From assembly GCA_024752435.1 (NCBI GenBank), contig CP103037.1, forward strand, positions 2,108,001-2,172,000: DNA of 64,000 nucleotides, in the 5' to 3' direction. Made by a program: the position numbers and the translations under genes. Under the pieces are notes generated by a model. It did not search any database, was not told where the DNA came from, and was given only the letters and a program-made list of their open reading frames with translations. The DNA comes from Allantophomopsis cytisporea. Taxonomy: Eukaryota > Ascomycota > Leotiomycetes > Phacidiales > Phacidiaceae. Position 1 is the first letter of the stretch. Each line of letters begins with the position of its first letter. This document shows positions 34,547 through 44,188 of this stretch, piece by piece.

Positions 34547-36154
34547 TTATAGCGTGAAACACCTCTTGCTTGCCCACTTAACAAAGACAACTACTGGCTC
34601 ATCAATACCCCTTGAAAACAGATCCGCAGCCCAAACTATAATGAATGCAAGTAAACTGCCACCTAGAACGTGTCCCATAACTCTTTGCGCGATTGTCTCC
34701 TCACCAATGATGGCAAGAATCTTTGGTATCATATGCCACCCAAGTGTATATAATATCTTAACGTGAACTAAATATAACGAATATGAGATTCTTCCAAGGT
34801 ACATTGCAGTGCGAGAGGTAAATAATCTCTGGAGAAATGGCGCCGCCCCGATCGTGACAACGGCTAGTAAGCCACCAACGGCTATCCAAAACCATAAGGC
34901 ATTGCGTTCGTGAGAAACATAGCTTGTAGGCGTGAGATATATGAGGATTGAATATCCCCGCAAACGCTGATTCTCAGTACCTTCAGGAATACCCAGGATA
35001 TAGACCGAGATGAGAAACAAAGTGGCGAGTATGACTTGTTTTATACTCGTAATGTTGAAATCCCTGTTTGGGGGCATTTGTAGCTCAGAGAGATTTATTG
35101 CAGCCCTTTTCCTCCAAAATGCGCGTGTCAAAGTGAACTCTGCAATCAAAACCCCGCCGATGAAGAGTATTGTCTCCATATATTGACGATACACGCAGAA
35201 ACAGAACATCCCGAGAATTATGATCATTCTTACTAACGTCTTGGTCCTTGAGACACCCAAGAGCAGCAGGAAAACGATTACGGATCCTTGGAACTCGAGT
35301 GGAATCGTCCAAAGAGCACCATCGTATCTTGGGGGATAGTTGCCGGCCAGGATACTATACAACGGATCGCTGAGCATGACCGACTCATGACACCAGTCCT
35401 TGAACTGCAGCCAGAATGTGGCTAGCTGTGGAGGTCCATGAGCACCCTCCCCCTTCCCATACCAATCTGCGTATACGAATAAGGCGGCGAAGAAGGTACT
35501 GATGTTCATGGGAATAAAGAGTCGAAAGGCACGGCGGAACGTTGCTGATGCTAAGGATTTTGAGAAGTTGTCCATATCGCGTTTGCGGATGAGATAAAGT
35601 AAACGGAAACTCAGCGCATAGCCAGAGATGATGTAGAATATGCCCACCGCTGCGCCACCGGAATGAACCACACGAATCATGGGCCATTGAAGGATGTTGT
35701 TGTCGTTAGGATCGCCTCCAGTACGGAGCTCGGGATTGAAGATAAGATTATAGTGGGCAAACAACACGAATAGAGAACCAACCCCACGAAGCCCATCTAG
35801 CCAAGCTGTAGGGGAAGGCTCTGGCGCCGATTCTTGAGTTTTGTCGACCGGCAAAATAAAACTTGGGAGAAGTAATACCAGCAGGGACACCATAGTGGCT
35901 CTTGGACCCGTCGAACTATGGCAGCCGAGCAATGGAAACTCGGTCACCCTAGTTGCATTGTAATCGAATGCGTCTGCAACGTTTTCTTTTTGAATATTCG
36001 GGTCATGGTCATCAATCACCTCTTGTATCCAGTCATCAGGAAATTCGCCTGACGTGGACGTGGTCGAAAATTCAGACGATGAGTCTCTTCCCATTGATGA
36101 TGAATAGTTATCCAACAAGCCAATCTCTTGTACGTCGAAATGTGGTTTCTCCAT
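34547..36154 (-). CDS. Acyltransferase 3 (OafA/NolL-type) membrane protein
   Basis: Single-exon gene of 535 residues. An acidic Ser-rich cytoplasmic N-terminus (about 1-85) precedes a membrane domain of about ten helices. Family signs: SPTAWLDGLRGVGSLFVLFAHYN at about 111-133, where the Arg of LRG and the His of FAHYN are the conserved acyl-transfer residues, then GGAAVGIFYIISGYALSFR, the WTIPLEFQGSVIVFLLLL block and a C-terminal GRISYSLYLVHVKILYTLG. Such proteins move an acyl group, commonly acetyl, from the cytosol onto a sugar, lipid or small metabolite. The acceptor cannot be told here. It lies 580 bases from the GH105 gene; O-acylated polysaccharide would link them, but this is speculation. 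Confidence 0.9.
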   Translation of the reverse strand: MEKPHFDVQEIGLLDNYSSSMGRDSSSEFSTTSTSGEFPDDWIQEVIDDHDPNIQKENVADAFDYNATRVTEFPLLGCHSSTGPRATMVSLLVLLLPSFILPVDKTQESAPEPSPTAWLDGLRGVGSLFVLFAHYNLIFNPELRTGGDPNDNNILQWPMIRVVHSGGAAVGIFYIISGYALSFRLLYLIRKRDMDNFSKSLASATFRRAFRLFIPMNISTFFAALFVYADWYGKGEGAHGPPQLATFWLQFKDWCHESVMLSDPLYSILAGNYPPRYDGALWTIPLEFQGSVIVFLLLLGVSRTKTLVRMIIILGMFCFCVYRQYMETILFIGGVLIAEFTLTRAFWRKRAAINLSELQMPPNRDFNITSIKQVILATLFLISVYILGIPEGTENQRLRGYSILIYLTPTSYVSHERNALWFWIAVGGLLAVVTIGAAPFLQRLFTSRTAMYLGRISYSLYLVHVKILYTLGWHMIPKILAIIGEETIAQRVMGHVLGGSLLAFIIVWAADLFSRGIDEPVVVFVKWASKRCFTL

Positions 36155-36738
36155 TCTGGCTCGAGATCAATGTGGAGAAGGGGGAAACATAAGAGAGATA
36201 AACAGCTTCAAAGAACAGCACCGGCTGTCCCTTTACACCGATATAATATACTTATTATGGACGGTAGCGAATAAAAACAAAACAAGGTAGGGTTATCAAT
36301 GTCCTGAAAACAAAACAAAGCAAGGTCGTTAGCTTCTCCTTACCGGAATGTAAAATTATGCAGGACAAGAGATCCGCATTTAGAATATCTCTAAATAAGG
36401 CATGATCTTTCGTTGCCAACCTTGATGCAAACTTTCCTCTGCTGGCGAGGGGTGAAAGGGAATTAAAGTTGGTTGATAAGGTTTACACGACTGGGCGACA
36501 AGCAGACATCGCATTCAACGCAACGCCAGGAATTCCTTCACAATAACAAACTTTTGAAATTACCTCTACTAAGTACAACGTCAGTTACGATAAACGTGTA
36601 AGATACTTTACAAAGTTAAATATCTAATTATTGATAACATCGTTAGAAGAGCAACAATGCAATAGTGGTGATTATCACCGTGCGAACTGAGGACATTGTT
36701 TAAATTCAAAAGTCTAATATCTCCACATCAATAGAGCA
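36155..36738. other. Intergenic, acyltransferase promoter
   Basis: No gene. Contains the promoter of the minus-strand acyltransferase, with a repeated AACAAAACAAGG-like word near 36277-36325. Confidence 0.45.
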
Positions 36739-37866
36739 TCACCTGGGAGGATACTTCAAAAATTCGACCAGGGCCATGATAGCCATGGCCTGACCATATG
36801 GCATACTTGTTCTCTCAATGTCTTTGTAGTGCTTCAAGTCGTGTCCCATAGCTGTTCCAAAGCTAACCTTTTCGAGCTCTCCATCTGGAGTGATATTAGA
36901 TAGCACGCCACGTATCGCGTTTATTGCGACTTTTTCGCAATCGTCGTTCAGAAGATACCCTCTCCGCAGACCCTTCAACAAGCCAAAAGCAAATCCAGCC
37001 GTAGCGGAGCTTTCGAGATAGGAGCCCTCAGATTCGGGTTGGTTTAGCAGTGTTCTCCAGAGTCCATCTTGTGCTTGAAGCGGGCAAAGGGCCATGCATT
37101 GAGCGTCCAATGTATTAACGAGGTGCAATCTAATAGGATCATTTGGCGGTAGTTCAAGAAGATCAAGGAATTCTGGAATGACAATGGTCAACCAGCTATT
37201 GCCCCTCGCCCATAATGCTCTTGCGAAATTGTGACCTCCATCCTTGAAAGTCCAGCCATGGAAGAATAGTCCTGTACTCGTGTCGAAAAGGTACTGTATG
37301 TGAATAAGGAACTGCCTTTTTGCCTCTTCGATGTAATGTGGGCGGCGGAGGACTTGTCCGATCTTAGCGAGAGGCATGACAGTCATCATGAGTGTATCGT
37401 CCCATAGCTCGCCTTCATTGATGCTGTTATAGGTGATGTGCTGCATGCCACCATATTTCGTCCGCGGCAGGTCGTGCATGGCCCATTCGGCCCATTCCTC
37501 CAGATGCTTCAGGTAATCCTCATTCTTGGTCTCTTCGTATACATATGCGAGAGTCAAGAATACGGCCATAGTGTTAATATTCTTTGTCGTTCCACCGCTT
37601 GCAAACCGGTCTCGAAACCAATCTTCGATGATCTTTAGGAAGGTATTGTCGGCGGTGAAGTTATAGTACTGATAGATGCCGTACAATCCAACCCCATGAG
37701 TCCACTCCCAGTCATTCCATCCCTTTGTGTCGATGATACGACCATCAGGAAGCTCAAGGAGGAACTGGCCAGTTTCGTCCTTGATATTCACTAGTTGGTT
37801 GATGAGTAGCTTTATATTTTGATGAATTTGATCGTGGCTCGCTAGGTTGTAAGCGTCTGACGGCAT
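36739..37866 (-). CDS. GH105 unsaturated rhamnogalacturonyl hydrolase
   Basis: Single-exon gene of 375 residues with no signal peptide, so the enzyme is probably cytosolic. It has the (alpha/alpha)6 barrel of the GH88/GH105 group: NDWEWTHGVGLYGIYQYYNF at about 51-70, NTMAVFLTLAYVYEET, GGMQHITYNS, the ELWDDTLMMTVMPLAKIG block with the catalytic Asp156/157 region, FFHGWTFKDGGHNFARALWA, RGNSWL and the C-terminal SATAGFAFGLLKGLRRGYL. These enzymes remove the 4,5-unsaturated uronic acid left by polysaccharide lyases on rhamnogalacturonan or similar chains, by hydrating its double bond. It is divergent from the MFS gene at 38384, across a 517-base promoter, suggesting uptake and hydrolysis of the same oligosaccharide or glycoside. 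Confidence 0.93.
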   Translation of the reverse strand: MPSDAYNLASHDQIHQNIKLLINQLVNIKDETGQFLLELPDGRIIDTKGWNDWEWTHGVGLYGIYQYYNFTADNTFLKIIEDWFRDRFASGGTTKNINTMAVFLTLAYVYEETKNEDYLKHLEEWAEWAMHDLPRTKYGGMQHITYNSINEGELWDDTLMMTVMPLAKIGQVLRRPHYIEEAKRQFLIHIQYLFDTSTGLFFHGWTFKDGGHNFARALWARGNSWLTIVIPEFLDLLELPPNDPIRLHLVNTLDAQCMALCPLQAQDGLWRTLLNQPESEGSYLESSATAGFAFGLLKGLRRGYLLNDDCEKVAINAIRGVLSNITPDGELEKVSFGTAMGHDLKHYKDIERTSMPYGQAMAIMALVEFLKYPPR

Positions 37867-37996
37867 CTTCGCAACTTTAGAAAAACAGGAATGAATTGTC
37901 TACGTTACGAAATATTGGAGAGAGTGAGTATTTGAACGTAGGCATATTCCCATGGCAACTTTGGATTATACTTTTTTACATCACGATATCGATAAG

Positions 37997-38021
37997 ACTT
38001 CGGTAGCTATTGCGCCGAAGT
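37997..38021. promoter_or_regulatory. Inverted repeat CGG-N11-CCG, candidate Zn2Cys6 site
   Basis: Perfect 7-bp arms ACTTCGG and CCGAAGT around 11 bases. CGG-N11-CCG is the Gal4-type spacing. Confidence 0.5.
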
Positions 38022-38043
38022 TCAACGTCTTATGACAATTTCC

Positions 38044-38057
38044 TCCGCCTTGGCGGA
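38044..38057. promoter_or_regulatory. Inverted repeat TCCGCC-TT-GGCGGA
   Basis: Perfect 6-bp arms with two bases between; equivalent to CCG-N6-CGG. Lies 22 bases from the CGG-N11-CCG repeat, with outer CCTCC and GGAGG. Confidence 0.45.
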
Positions 38058-38383
38058 CTGGAGGCGACCGAATACACGGATTGCCAATTATAGCCACCAT
38101 TTAAAGCTAGTTTTGATTCGTAGAGATACACGATATGCTTCTAGGTCATGACCAGCCAAGCTTTGGGGAGTGTGGGGTATGGCGGGGGTGCCCCACGGGG
38201 TAGACGATCCCTGAATACACAATAAAGCAATCGTTGATTAGTCTCGAACCCCGGATATCTAAACGCGAGCTCTCATTTCTCCTATGGGACCTTAAAAATG
38301 CTGATAGAAACCCCACTCCCCCTTCAGCTTTTTTATGTGTATCCGTTAAGAATTATCAACGTTTATTTTAGCAAGCTTGCAAG

Positions 38384-40263
38384 ATGAGCGACCACGCCGT
38401 GTCCCACGAGATCCAGAAAAGCGCACAAGCTGAAAACGTTCCTCCTGAGATTTCTCCAAAGCACAATGATGAATCAACCGAAATTCATCACTTGGAGAAT
38501 GCTCTCTCCCATGATACAACTCAGAAGAAAGATCATATGAACTACAACAGAGTTGACAAGGAGGTCGCTCAGTATGCCAGTGATTCTATTATTGAAATCT
38601 CGCCAGAGGACAATGCACGACTCAAGAGACAGATCGATAAGCGCGTACTATCGATCATGGTTTTTACATATTTCCTTCAGGCTCTAGACAAGGGTACGAT
38701 GTCGTTTGCGTCAATCATGAAGATTCAAGAAGACACACATCTTCATGGACAGCAGGTAGATTTCCTACAAAACCTCGTTGGATACTCTTGCTCACAACAT
38801 CCATAGTTTTCATGGCTCACGACTTGTATATACATAGCTGTGCTGATTGTAGAATATCCTACAAATTGGTTGATCCAAAGGTTGCCAATCGCTAAGTATC
38901 TAGGCGTGAGCATCATTCTTTGGGGGACTACACTTGCACTGCATTCTGTTGCCAAGAATTTCACGCAATTAGTAGTTTTGAGAACTCTGCTTGGCGTGTT
39001 TGAAGCAGTGTGTCAGCCCAGTTTTGTGTTCTTGAGTTCCATGTGGTATAAGAGAGAAGAGCAAGCTGCAACCGTATCTTACTGGTATGTCGTATTTTTC
39101 CATTGATAAAACAACACAACTAAAATCAATATAGGTACATGATGAATGGCGGACAGCAGATCTGTGGTGGACTTCTCGCATATTGTTTTACTTTGATAAA
39201 GTCTGGACCTCTGAAGTCCTGGCAAGCTATCTTCCTTGCCTATGGTTGCTTCTCAGTACTGGTAAATTCTTACAACACCCCGAAACTCGCAAACATTACT
39301 GATTTTGAACAGTGGGGTCTGTTCGTTCTTAAGTGGATGCCTGACTCGCCGATGCGAGCGAAGTGTTTCTCTGAAGAAGACAAACACCTGCTGATCGAGC
39401 GAGTGCGCACGAATCAAACCGGCCTTCAAAACAAACGTTTCCGACGAGAACAAATGATCGAGGCTCTTTTGGATCCTCAAATGTATTGCTATATGCTGAT
39501 AGCTATTTGCACAACACTGCCAACTTCCGGCCTCGGTGCCTTTGCAAATATCATCATCAAAGGCTTCAACTTCACGGTTTTGCAGACACAATTACTTGCG
39601 ATGGTACTTGGCGCGTATATTATCATCGTCCTTCTGAGTTCGACGTGGCTAGCAAAGAAGACAGGCCAGAATGTTTTGGTCATGGGGATTTATGTGATAC
39701 CGTCTTTTGTTGGTACTATTGTGCTCATGACTGTTAAAAATAAAAACAAGGCCACTCAAGTTGGCCTCCTCATCAGCTGTAAGTTTTCAAAGCTCCGACA
39801 GAAGAATGTAGAAAAGACACTAAATTGCTGCAGACTATATAATACTTTCTTTCTGGTCCGCACAGACTTTGGCAATGTCCCTAATTTCGCGAAATGTGGC
39901 AGGTCAAACCAAGAAAACGACTGTCGTGGCAGCAAATTTCATTGGTTGGGCTGTTGGGAATGCAATTGGTATGTCATTGATATATTATGATTTTGTTCAC
40001 TACATTATTAACACGCTTTAGGTCCGCAAGTTTTCTTGTCATGGGACGCGCCTAGATATTTTATTGCATTCGCGGTTCATATCGGCTGTTATACTTTACT
40101 TGTCCTTGTCTTGATATTTTTACGAGTTTGGCTGAAGCTTCAAAATGCGAAGAAGGATGCTCTTATCACTGCTGAGATTCCGGATGCGGTGGATAACGAC
40201 ATGGTACATGCTTTTGATGATTTGACTGATCGTGAGAACCTCAATTTCCGTTACGTATACTGA
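38384..40263 (+). CDS. MFS transporter, Dal5-like anion:cation symporter family
   Basis: Six exons: 38384-38755, 38807-39084, 39135-39261, 39313-39778, 39834-39968 and 40022-40263, giving 539 residues. The first intron is 51 bases, a multiple of three, so the frame runs into it; its removal restores FSWLTTCIYIAVLIVEYPTN. The N-terminus is long and polar (about 85 residues). Membrane signs are KRVLSIMVFTYFLQALDKGT, the NWLIQRLPIAKYLG loop, LRTLLGVFEAVCQPSF, KWMPDSPMRAKCFSEEDK, RNVAGQTKKTT and WAVGNAIGPQVFLSWDAPRY, the last typical of allantoate permease relatives. It likely imports an organic acid or a uronic acid derivative, since it shares a promoter with the GH105 hydrolase; the substrate is inferred only. 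Confidence 0.9.
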
Positions 40264-40682
40264 AGTAGGGAGACGACTAGACAGAGTTGATCCAATTTAC
40301 AGATATTTATTTACAAGCTAAAGGATCTCTCGAGGTGATATTGTACATGATTTGTGAACAACCTATGAGTTTAAGAATAGTTCAAAACTGTAAGAGAGTC
40401 TGTCTTCAACACATTTTAAGATGCGTTTCTCAAACATGTCTTCCTTTTAATGATGTCCGAATTCTATGGCCAAGTAGAGTTTCAAGCAGATCCGGAAAGG
40501 AAATGAGGTTGCTAAAAGTGCGGTTTTATAATTCCTCACAGATCTCAAAAAGCACGGTTTCAATAAGGTCATTTATTGGTTCGAGAGGCTTTGTGTTCTC
40601 CAAGTTCAAGTCTCAGTATATGTCATAGCCTCCTATTTACACTCACAGTCGTCCCATGTTTACACTGGACCTCCCATGGTAC
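40264..40682. other. Convergent intergenic
   Basis: Space between the MFS end and the dehydrogenase end; no gene supported and no repeat seen. Confidence 0.5.
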
Positions 40683-41697
40683 CTAATCCAAAGCTTCCCC
40701 GCCATCTTCAGAGAACAGTCTGTACACACTCCTACAATCTTTTTCACTACATCTTGGATCTCTGCTCGCTCTAGTGAATGTGTCCAATACGATATCGGAG
40801 AGTACACTTCTGGCGCCAACTTGTCTACCCAAAGCTACTCCCATCTCTAGCACTCCCTTGCAAAGTTCAGTCGAGAAGCCGCCCTCAAAGTCCTTATTCG
40901 AAGCAGCAGTTGGAGTGACGCCCTTTACAGGATTCTGGTCAAGTGAGTTATAATTCTTCCCCGAGCTACAATTGATCACATCAGCCAACACCTTGGGATC
41001 CAAACCATATCGAATTCCCATATTCATCGCCTCGCTAGTCCCCAAGATACAAATGCCTGACAGATAGTTATTGATCTGCTTTGTCGCTAGTCCGGCACCT
41101 GCTGGTCCGCAGTGAAATATTGACTCTTTTTTGCCCATTGTTTCGAGAAGTGGTCGAATACGTAGGAAAACATCCTCGGGACCACCAACCATGAAAGTCA
41201 AGGTGCCAGATTTAGCACCATTTGGGCCTCCAGAGACTGGAGAGTCCACATATAACCCAAGACCAGAATCTGCAACTGAAGAGCCGATTTTCAAAGATGT
41301 TTCTGTGTATATGGTAGAGCACTCAATAAAAAGTTTCTCGGTGGATTTCTCGATCGAAAGAAGACCAGTAGAGGGATTTGTGAACGCATCGATGACATGT
41401 GGATCTCTCGGGAGCATAGTGAAAATTATATCCTGCTCGATAGATAAGTAGCATTTCAGGAATCGAAAAGATGTATCATACTGCCTGCTCTGCTACCTCT
41501 CTGGGGGTCTGAGCTACCTTCAGTAACCCTTGTGTCTCAGCAATGAATGCATTTCGTCGAGATTCAACTATTTCACATATGACTAAAGTCGCGGATTCTG
41601 GTATACTAGCGTGCAGGTTTTTGGCCATTCCCGAGCCCATGACTCCAATACCGATAAACCCATAAGTAACATTAGGGACCTTTGAGAATGAACCCAT
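40683..41697 (-). CDS. Beta-hydroxyacid dehydrogenase (HIBADH / glyoxylate-tartronate semialdehyde reductase type)
   Basis: Two exons from the minus strand, 41697-41482 and 41432-40683, giving 321 residues; intron 49 bases. An NAD(P)-dependent dehydrogenase interconverting a beta-hydroxy acid and its semialdehyde. The Rossmann motif GFIGIGVMGSGMAKNL is at about 13-28. The substrate-binding signature DSPVSGGPNGAKSGTLTF starts at Asp135, and the catalytic lysine is Lys190 in GAGLATKQINNYL. Members act on 3-hydroxyisobutyrate, tartronate semialdehyde, glyoxylate or succinic semialdehyde, and sequence alone does not decide. It is divergent from the carboxymuconolactone-decarboxylase-like gene and probably co-regulated. 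If its substrate is glyoxylate or tartronate semialdehyde it could also use the product of the neighbouring HOGA-like aldolase, which is speculation. Confidence 0.92.
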
Positions 41698-42151
41698 TAT
41701 ATAAGGTATTGAAAATTTTGGCTTGTAGCAGGTAAATGTCTTATCGACGACAATAAATTTCTCTCTTATTACCGCAACAGAATAACTACAAAAATATTAA
41801 ATAAAACATTACGCCTCATCATGGAGGCGCCATAATCTTGCCAATTCGCAGCGTCATAAGTCAAGTCGCTAGTCGTCGACCCCGCCCAATTTTGAGTGCG
41901 GGGTTAGTCGTTACAATAAAGGATTTCGTTATTTCCGTGGGGTCTCCGGGCATGATAACCGTATCTGACAACGACAAATGTTGTACTTAACGACGTAACT
42001 AATACTTACGGGCAAACTTGTAATCAAATCTTTATACCTGTCTAGCTTTATTAACGTTGGATCTTAAACAAACGGTTTTCAAATCTCTGGTCTTTCACTC
42101 TAATTTACGAATTACAGACACGTTTTCCGTATCCCCTACTATATTATCAAT
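41698..42151. promoter_or_regulatory. Divergent promoter, dehydrogenase / CMD-like gene
   Basis: 454 bases between divergent starts. Contains the inverted repeat ACCCCGC-N12-GCGGGGT at 41879-41904, flanked by repeats of AGTCG. Confidence 0.55.
41879..41904. promoter_or_regulatory. Inverted repeat ACCCCGC-N12-GCGGGGT
   Basis: Perfect 7-bp arms around 12 bases, near the middle of the divergent promoter. CCCCGC/GCGGGG is also reminiscent of C2H2 stress or CreA-type sites, so the binding protein is open. Confidence 0.45.
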
Positions 42152-42692
42152 ATGTCAACAGATCCGAAATTCAACATTCTCCATAAGCAAATATTCGAGG
42201 AGGGTCTCAACGTCCGTCGAGCAGTTGTGGGAGACGAGTATGTCAACAAAGCATTGGCCAACGGCTCCAGTGAGTTCTCTCGTCCAGGTCAAGAGCTGGT
42301 CACAGAATGGTGCTGGGGAAATATATGGACTCGCCCAGGGCTAGAGCGCAGACAGCGTAGTCTTTTGAGTATGTCTTACAATTTCCACACGGAACGTCTT
42401 CTAACTGAAGAGATATTGGCATGTTGATTGCACTGAAGAGCTGGCCCGAACTAGGCATTCATATTCGGGGAGCTATTAATAATGGTTTGACTGAACTGGA
42501 AATTCGAGAAGCTGTCTTACAAGCGACAATATATTGTGGTGTTCCTGCTGGGGTTGAGGTAAGATACTGCTAAGTCTATCACGAAAATCACTGATTATTA
42601 TGAAGGCAATGAAGATTGCGGAGAGAGTCATCAATGAGATGGTTGAGAAGGGAGAGCATAGGAAAGAGATGAAGGAGAACTATCAAGAATAG
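42152..42692 (+). CDS. Carboxymuconolactone decarboxylase / AhpD-fold protein
   Basis: Three exons, 42152-42368, 42413-42558 and 42606-42692, giving 149 residues; introns 44 and 47 bases. The first acceptor is placed after GAAGAG, which restores RSLLNIGMLIAL. The protein has the helical CMD fold: VRRAVVGDEYVNKAL, LVTEWCWGNIWTRPGLERR, the IRGAINNGLTELEIREAVLQ helix pair at about 90-109 and YCGVPAGVEAMKIA near the C-terminus. The usual AhpD CxxC pair is absent, so a decarboxylase or isomerase-type role on a lactone or enol acid fits better than a peroxidase role. It stands 309 bases before the lactonase gene on the same strand, suggesting a shared substrate path. Confidence 0.9.
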
Positions 42693-43001
42693 GCTTGAGG
42701 CCATCGGAGAGCATCTTGAGAATATAGATCTACCCATAATGAAAAGCAACTGTACTACGTGTTATGGCTTTTTTAGGCAGAGGCTCTGATTGTCTTAGTC
42801 TGATAAGTTGTGTAATACCTGCTTACCCCGCACTAAAAGCTGTATTAATCCTGCTTAAGCAAGCTATCATCAATGACATACTGCGATCAATGGATTGCCA
42901 AATCACATCAGCCATACCAAATATGTTCGACTCTTACAACTCAAATTGCATTTATATCTCATTTTCTATCAACCTTCAATGAACATCATCAAATTCTCGT
43001 G
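42693..43001. other. Short intergenic before lactonase gene
   Basis: 309 bases carrying the CMD-like 3' end and the lactonase promoter. Nothing else seen. Confidence 0.5.
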
Positions 43002-43949
43002 ATGGCAACTACAAGAGGCACTGTATCGGTCCATGCTCTCTCGGCCGGATACCTCACACTCCCTGAACGCGCCTTCATCAGTCCTTCAGATGACCCAGAG
43101 GCCAAGAAAACAGTACCATCACTGTCATTTCTAATTCAATATCAACCTCTACCAGTAGCAGCCCCCACAAGGATTCTGTTTGATCTCGGCATTCGGCGGG
43201 ATATCTCTCTATACGCCCAACCGATACAAAACCATGCTGTCGCACGGCAACCCGTCTCAGGGACTCCCGATGTCTTGGCATCCCTAGCTGCAGGTGGGTT
43301 AACGGCAAACGATATCGATTTCATTATCTTGAGCCATGTCCATTGGGATCACGTCGGCATGCCCTCTGACTTTCAACGGGCAAAATTCGTCGTTGGACAT
43401 GGGGCACGTGATTTATTGAGTGGGAAGCAAAAGCTGCATGGCAGCCATAATTACTTCGAGGCAGACCTATTGCCGGCTGATAGAACTATCAGTCTTGCTG
43501 ATCCCAACTCAGCCGTAGATCCTCTGCTTACTGGTGCTCCATCGGCAATGTTCTCACAGCATTGGCAACGTAAAGGAACATTCCCCGCGGCCATCGATCT
43601 TTTTGGTGATGGGAGCTTATATGTTGTCTCTGCTCCCGGTCATCTCCCTGGTCATATCAACCTTCTCTGTCGAGTGGCAAAACACCGCTACGTTTATCTT
43701 GCTGGCGACGCTTGTCATGACAAACGGTTGCTAACAGGACAGAAGGAAATCGCGACCTGGGTTGATGAGACGGGGCATGTTTGCTGTGCCCATGTTGATA
43801 TAGATGCTGCAAAGGAGACACTGGCAAAGATTGGTCATATAGAGGTCGGAGACACAGATCCTGGAGATGTGGAGGTCGTCTTTGCTCACGATGCAGACTG
43901 GGAGGAAGATGCGAGAGCAAGAAAAAGATTTTTTCCTGGAGTCATTTAG
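43002..43949 (+). CDS. Metallo-beta-lactamase-fold lactonase (AHL-lactonase-like)
   Basis: Single-exon gene of 315 residues. The start was taken at ATGGCAACTACAAG, just after a C/T-rich leader; an upstream in-frame ATG would add unrelated sequence. The zinc site motif HxHxDH is SHVHWDHVG, with His112, His114, Asp116 and His117. Further metal ligands are in APGHLPGHINLL (His214/His218), YLAGDACH (Asp236) and the C-terminal VVFAHDADW. This order is that of AiiA/AttM-type N-acyl-homoserine lactonases and related gamma-lactonases. In a cluster with a decarboxylase-like protein and a dehydrogenase, opening a sugar-acid or aromatic-derived lactone seems more likely than quorum quenching; that is inference. 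No signal peptide, so cytosolic. Confidence 0.92.
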   Translation: MATTRGTVSVHALSAGYLTLPERAFISPSDDPEAKKTVPSLSFLIQYQPLPVAAPTRILFDLGIRRDISLYAQPIQNHAVARQPVSGTPDVLASLAAGGLTANDIDFIILSHVHWDHVGMPSDFQRAKFVVGHGARDLLSGKQKLHGSHNYFEADLLPADRTISLADPNSAVDPLLTGAPSAMFSQHWQRKGTFPAAIDLFGDGSLYVVSAPGHLPGHINLLCRVAKHRYVYLAGDACHDKRLLTGQKEIATWVDETGHVCCAHVDIDAAKETLAKIGHIEVGDTDPGDVEVVFAHDADWEEDARARKRFFPGVI

Positions 43950-44099
43950 AAAACCAAAATAGTAGGGAAATTCCACGAAATTTCAAGATCGTGAGAAAAC
44001 TAAGGTGGAAGTTATTATATATCAAGGTAGCTTGTGCTACATAAATTGTTATTTATATAAGTCAAGGGTCTCCTTATTCTATCAGAAGTAGATAGCATA

Positions 44100-44123
44100 A
44101 TATATATATATATATATATATAT
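44100..44123. repeat. Dinucleotide (TA)n microsatellite
   Basis: About twelve uninterrupted TA units between the lactonase and transporter gene ends. Confidence 0.85.
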
Positions 44124-44188
44124 GAAACAAAGAAATCTATATCTATATTTTCGTCCAATCAAAAGAGTATTTTTACATAACTATATCG

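Larger units (their letters stand above)
37867..38383. promoter_or_regulatory. Divergent promoter, GH105 / MFS
   Basis: Holds two paired CGG-type sites: ACTTCGG-N11-CCGAAGT (37997-38021) and TCCGCC-TT-GGCGGA (38044-38057). Near 38170-38200 is a G/C-rich stretch GGGTGCCCCACGGGG. Confidence 0.6.

Noticed and set aside
40287..40628. 113-codon plus-strand frame
   Set aside because: Lies in the 3' space of convergent genes, no domain, poor codon character.
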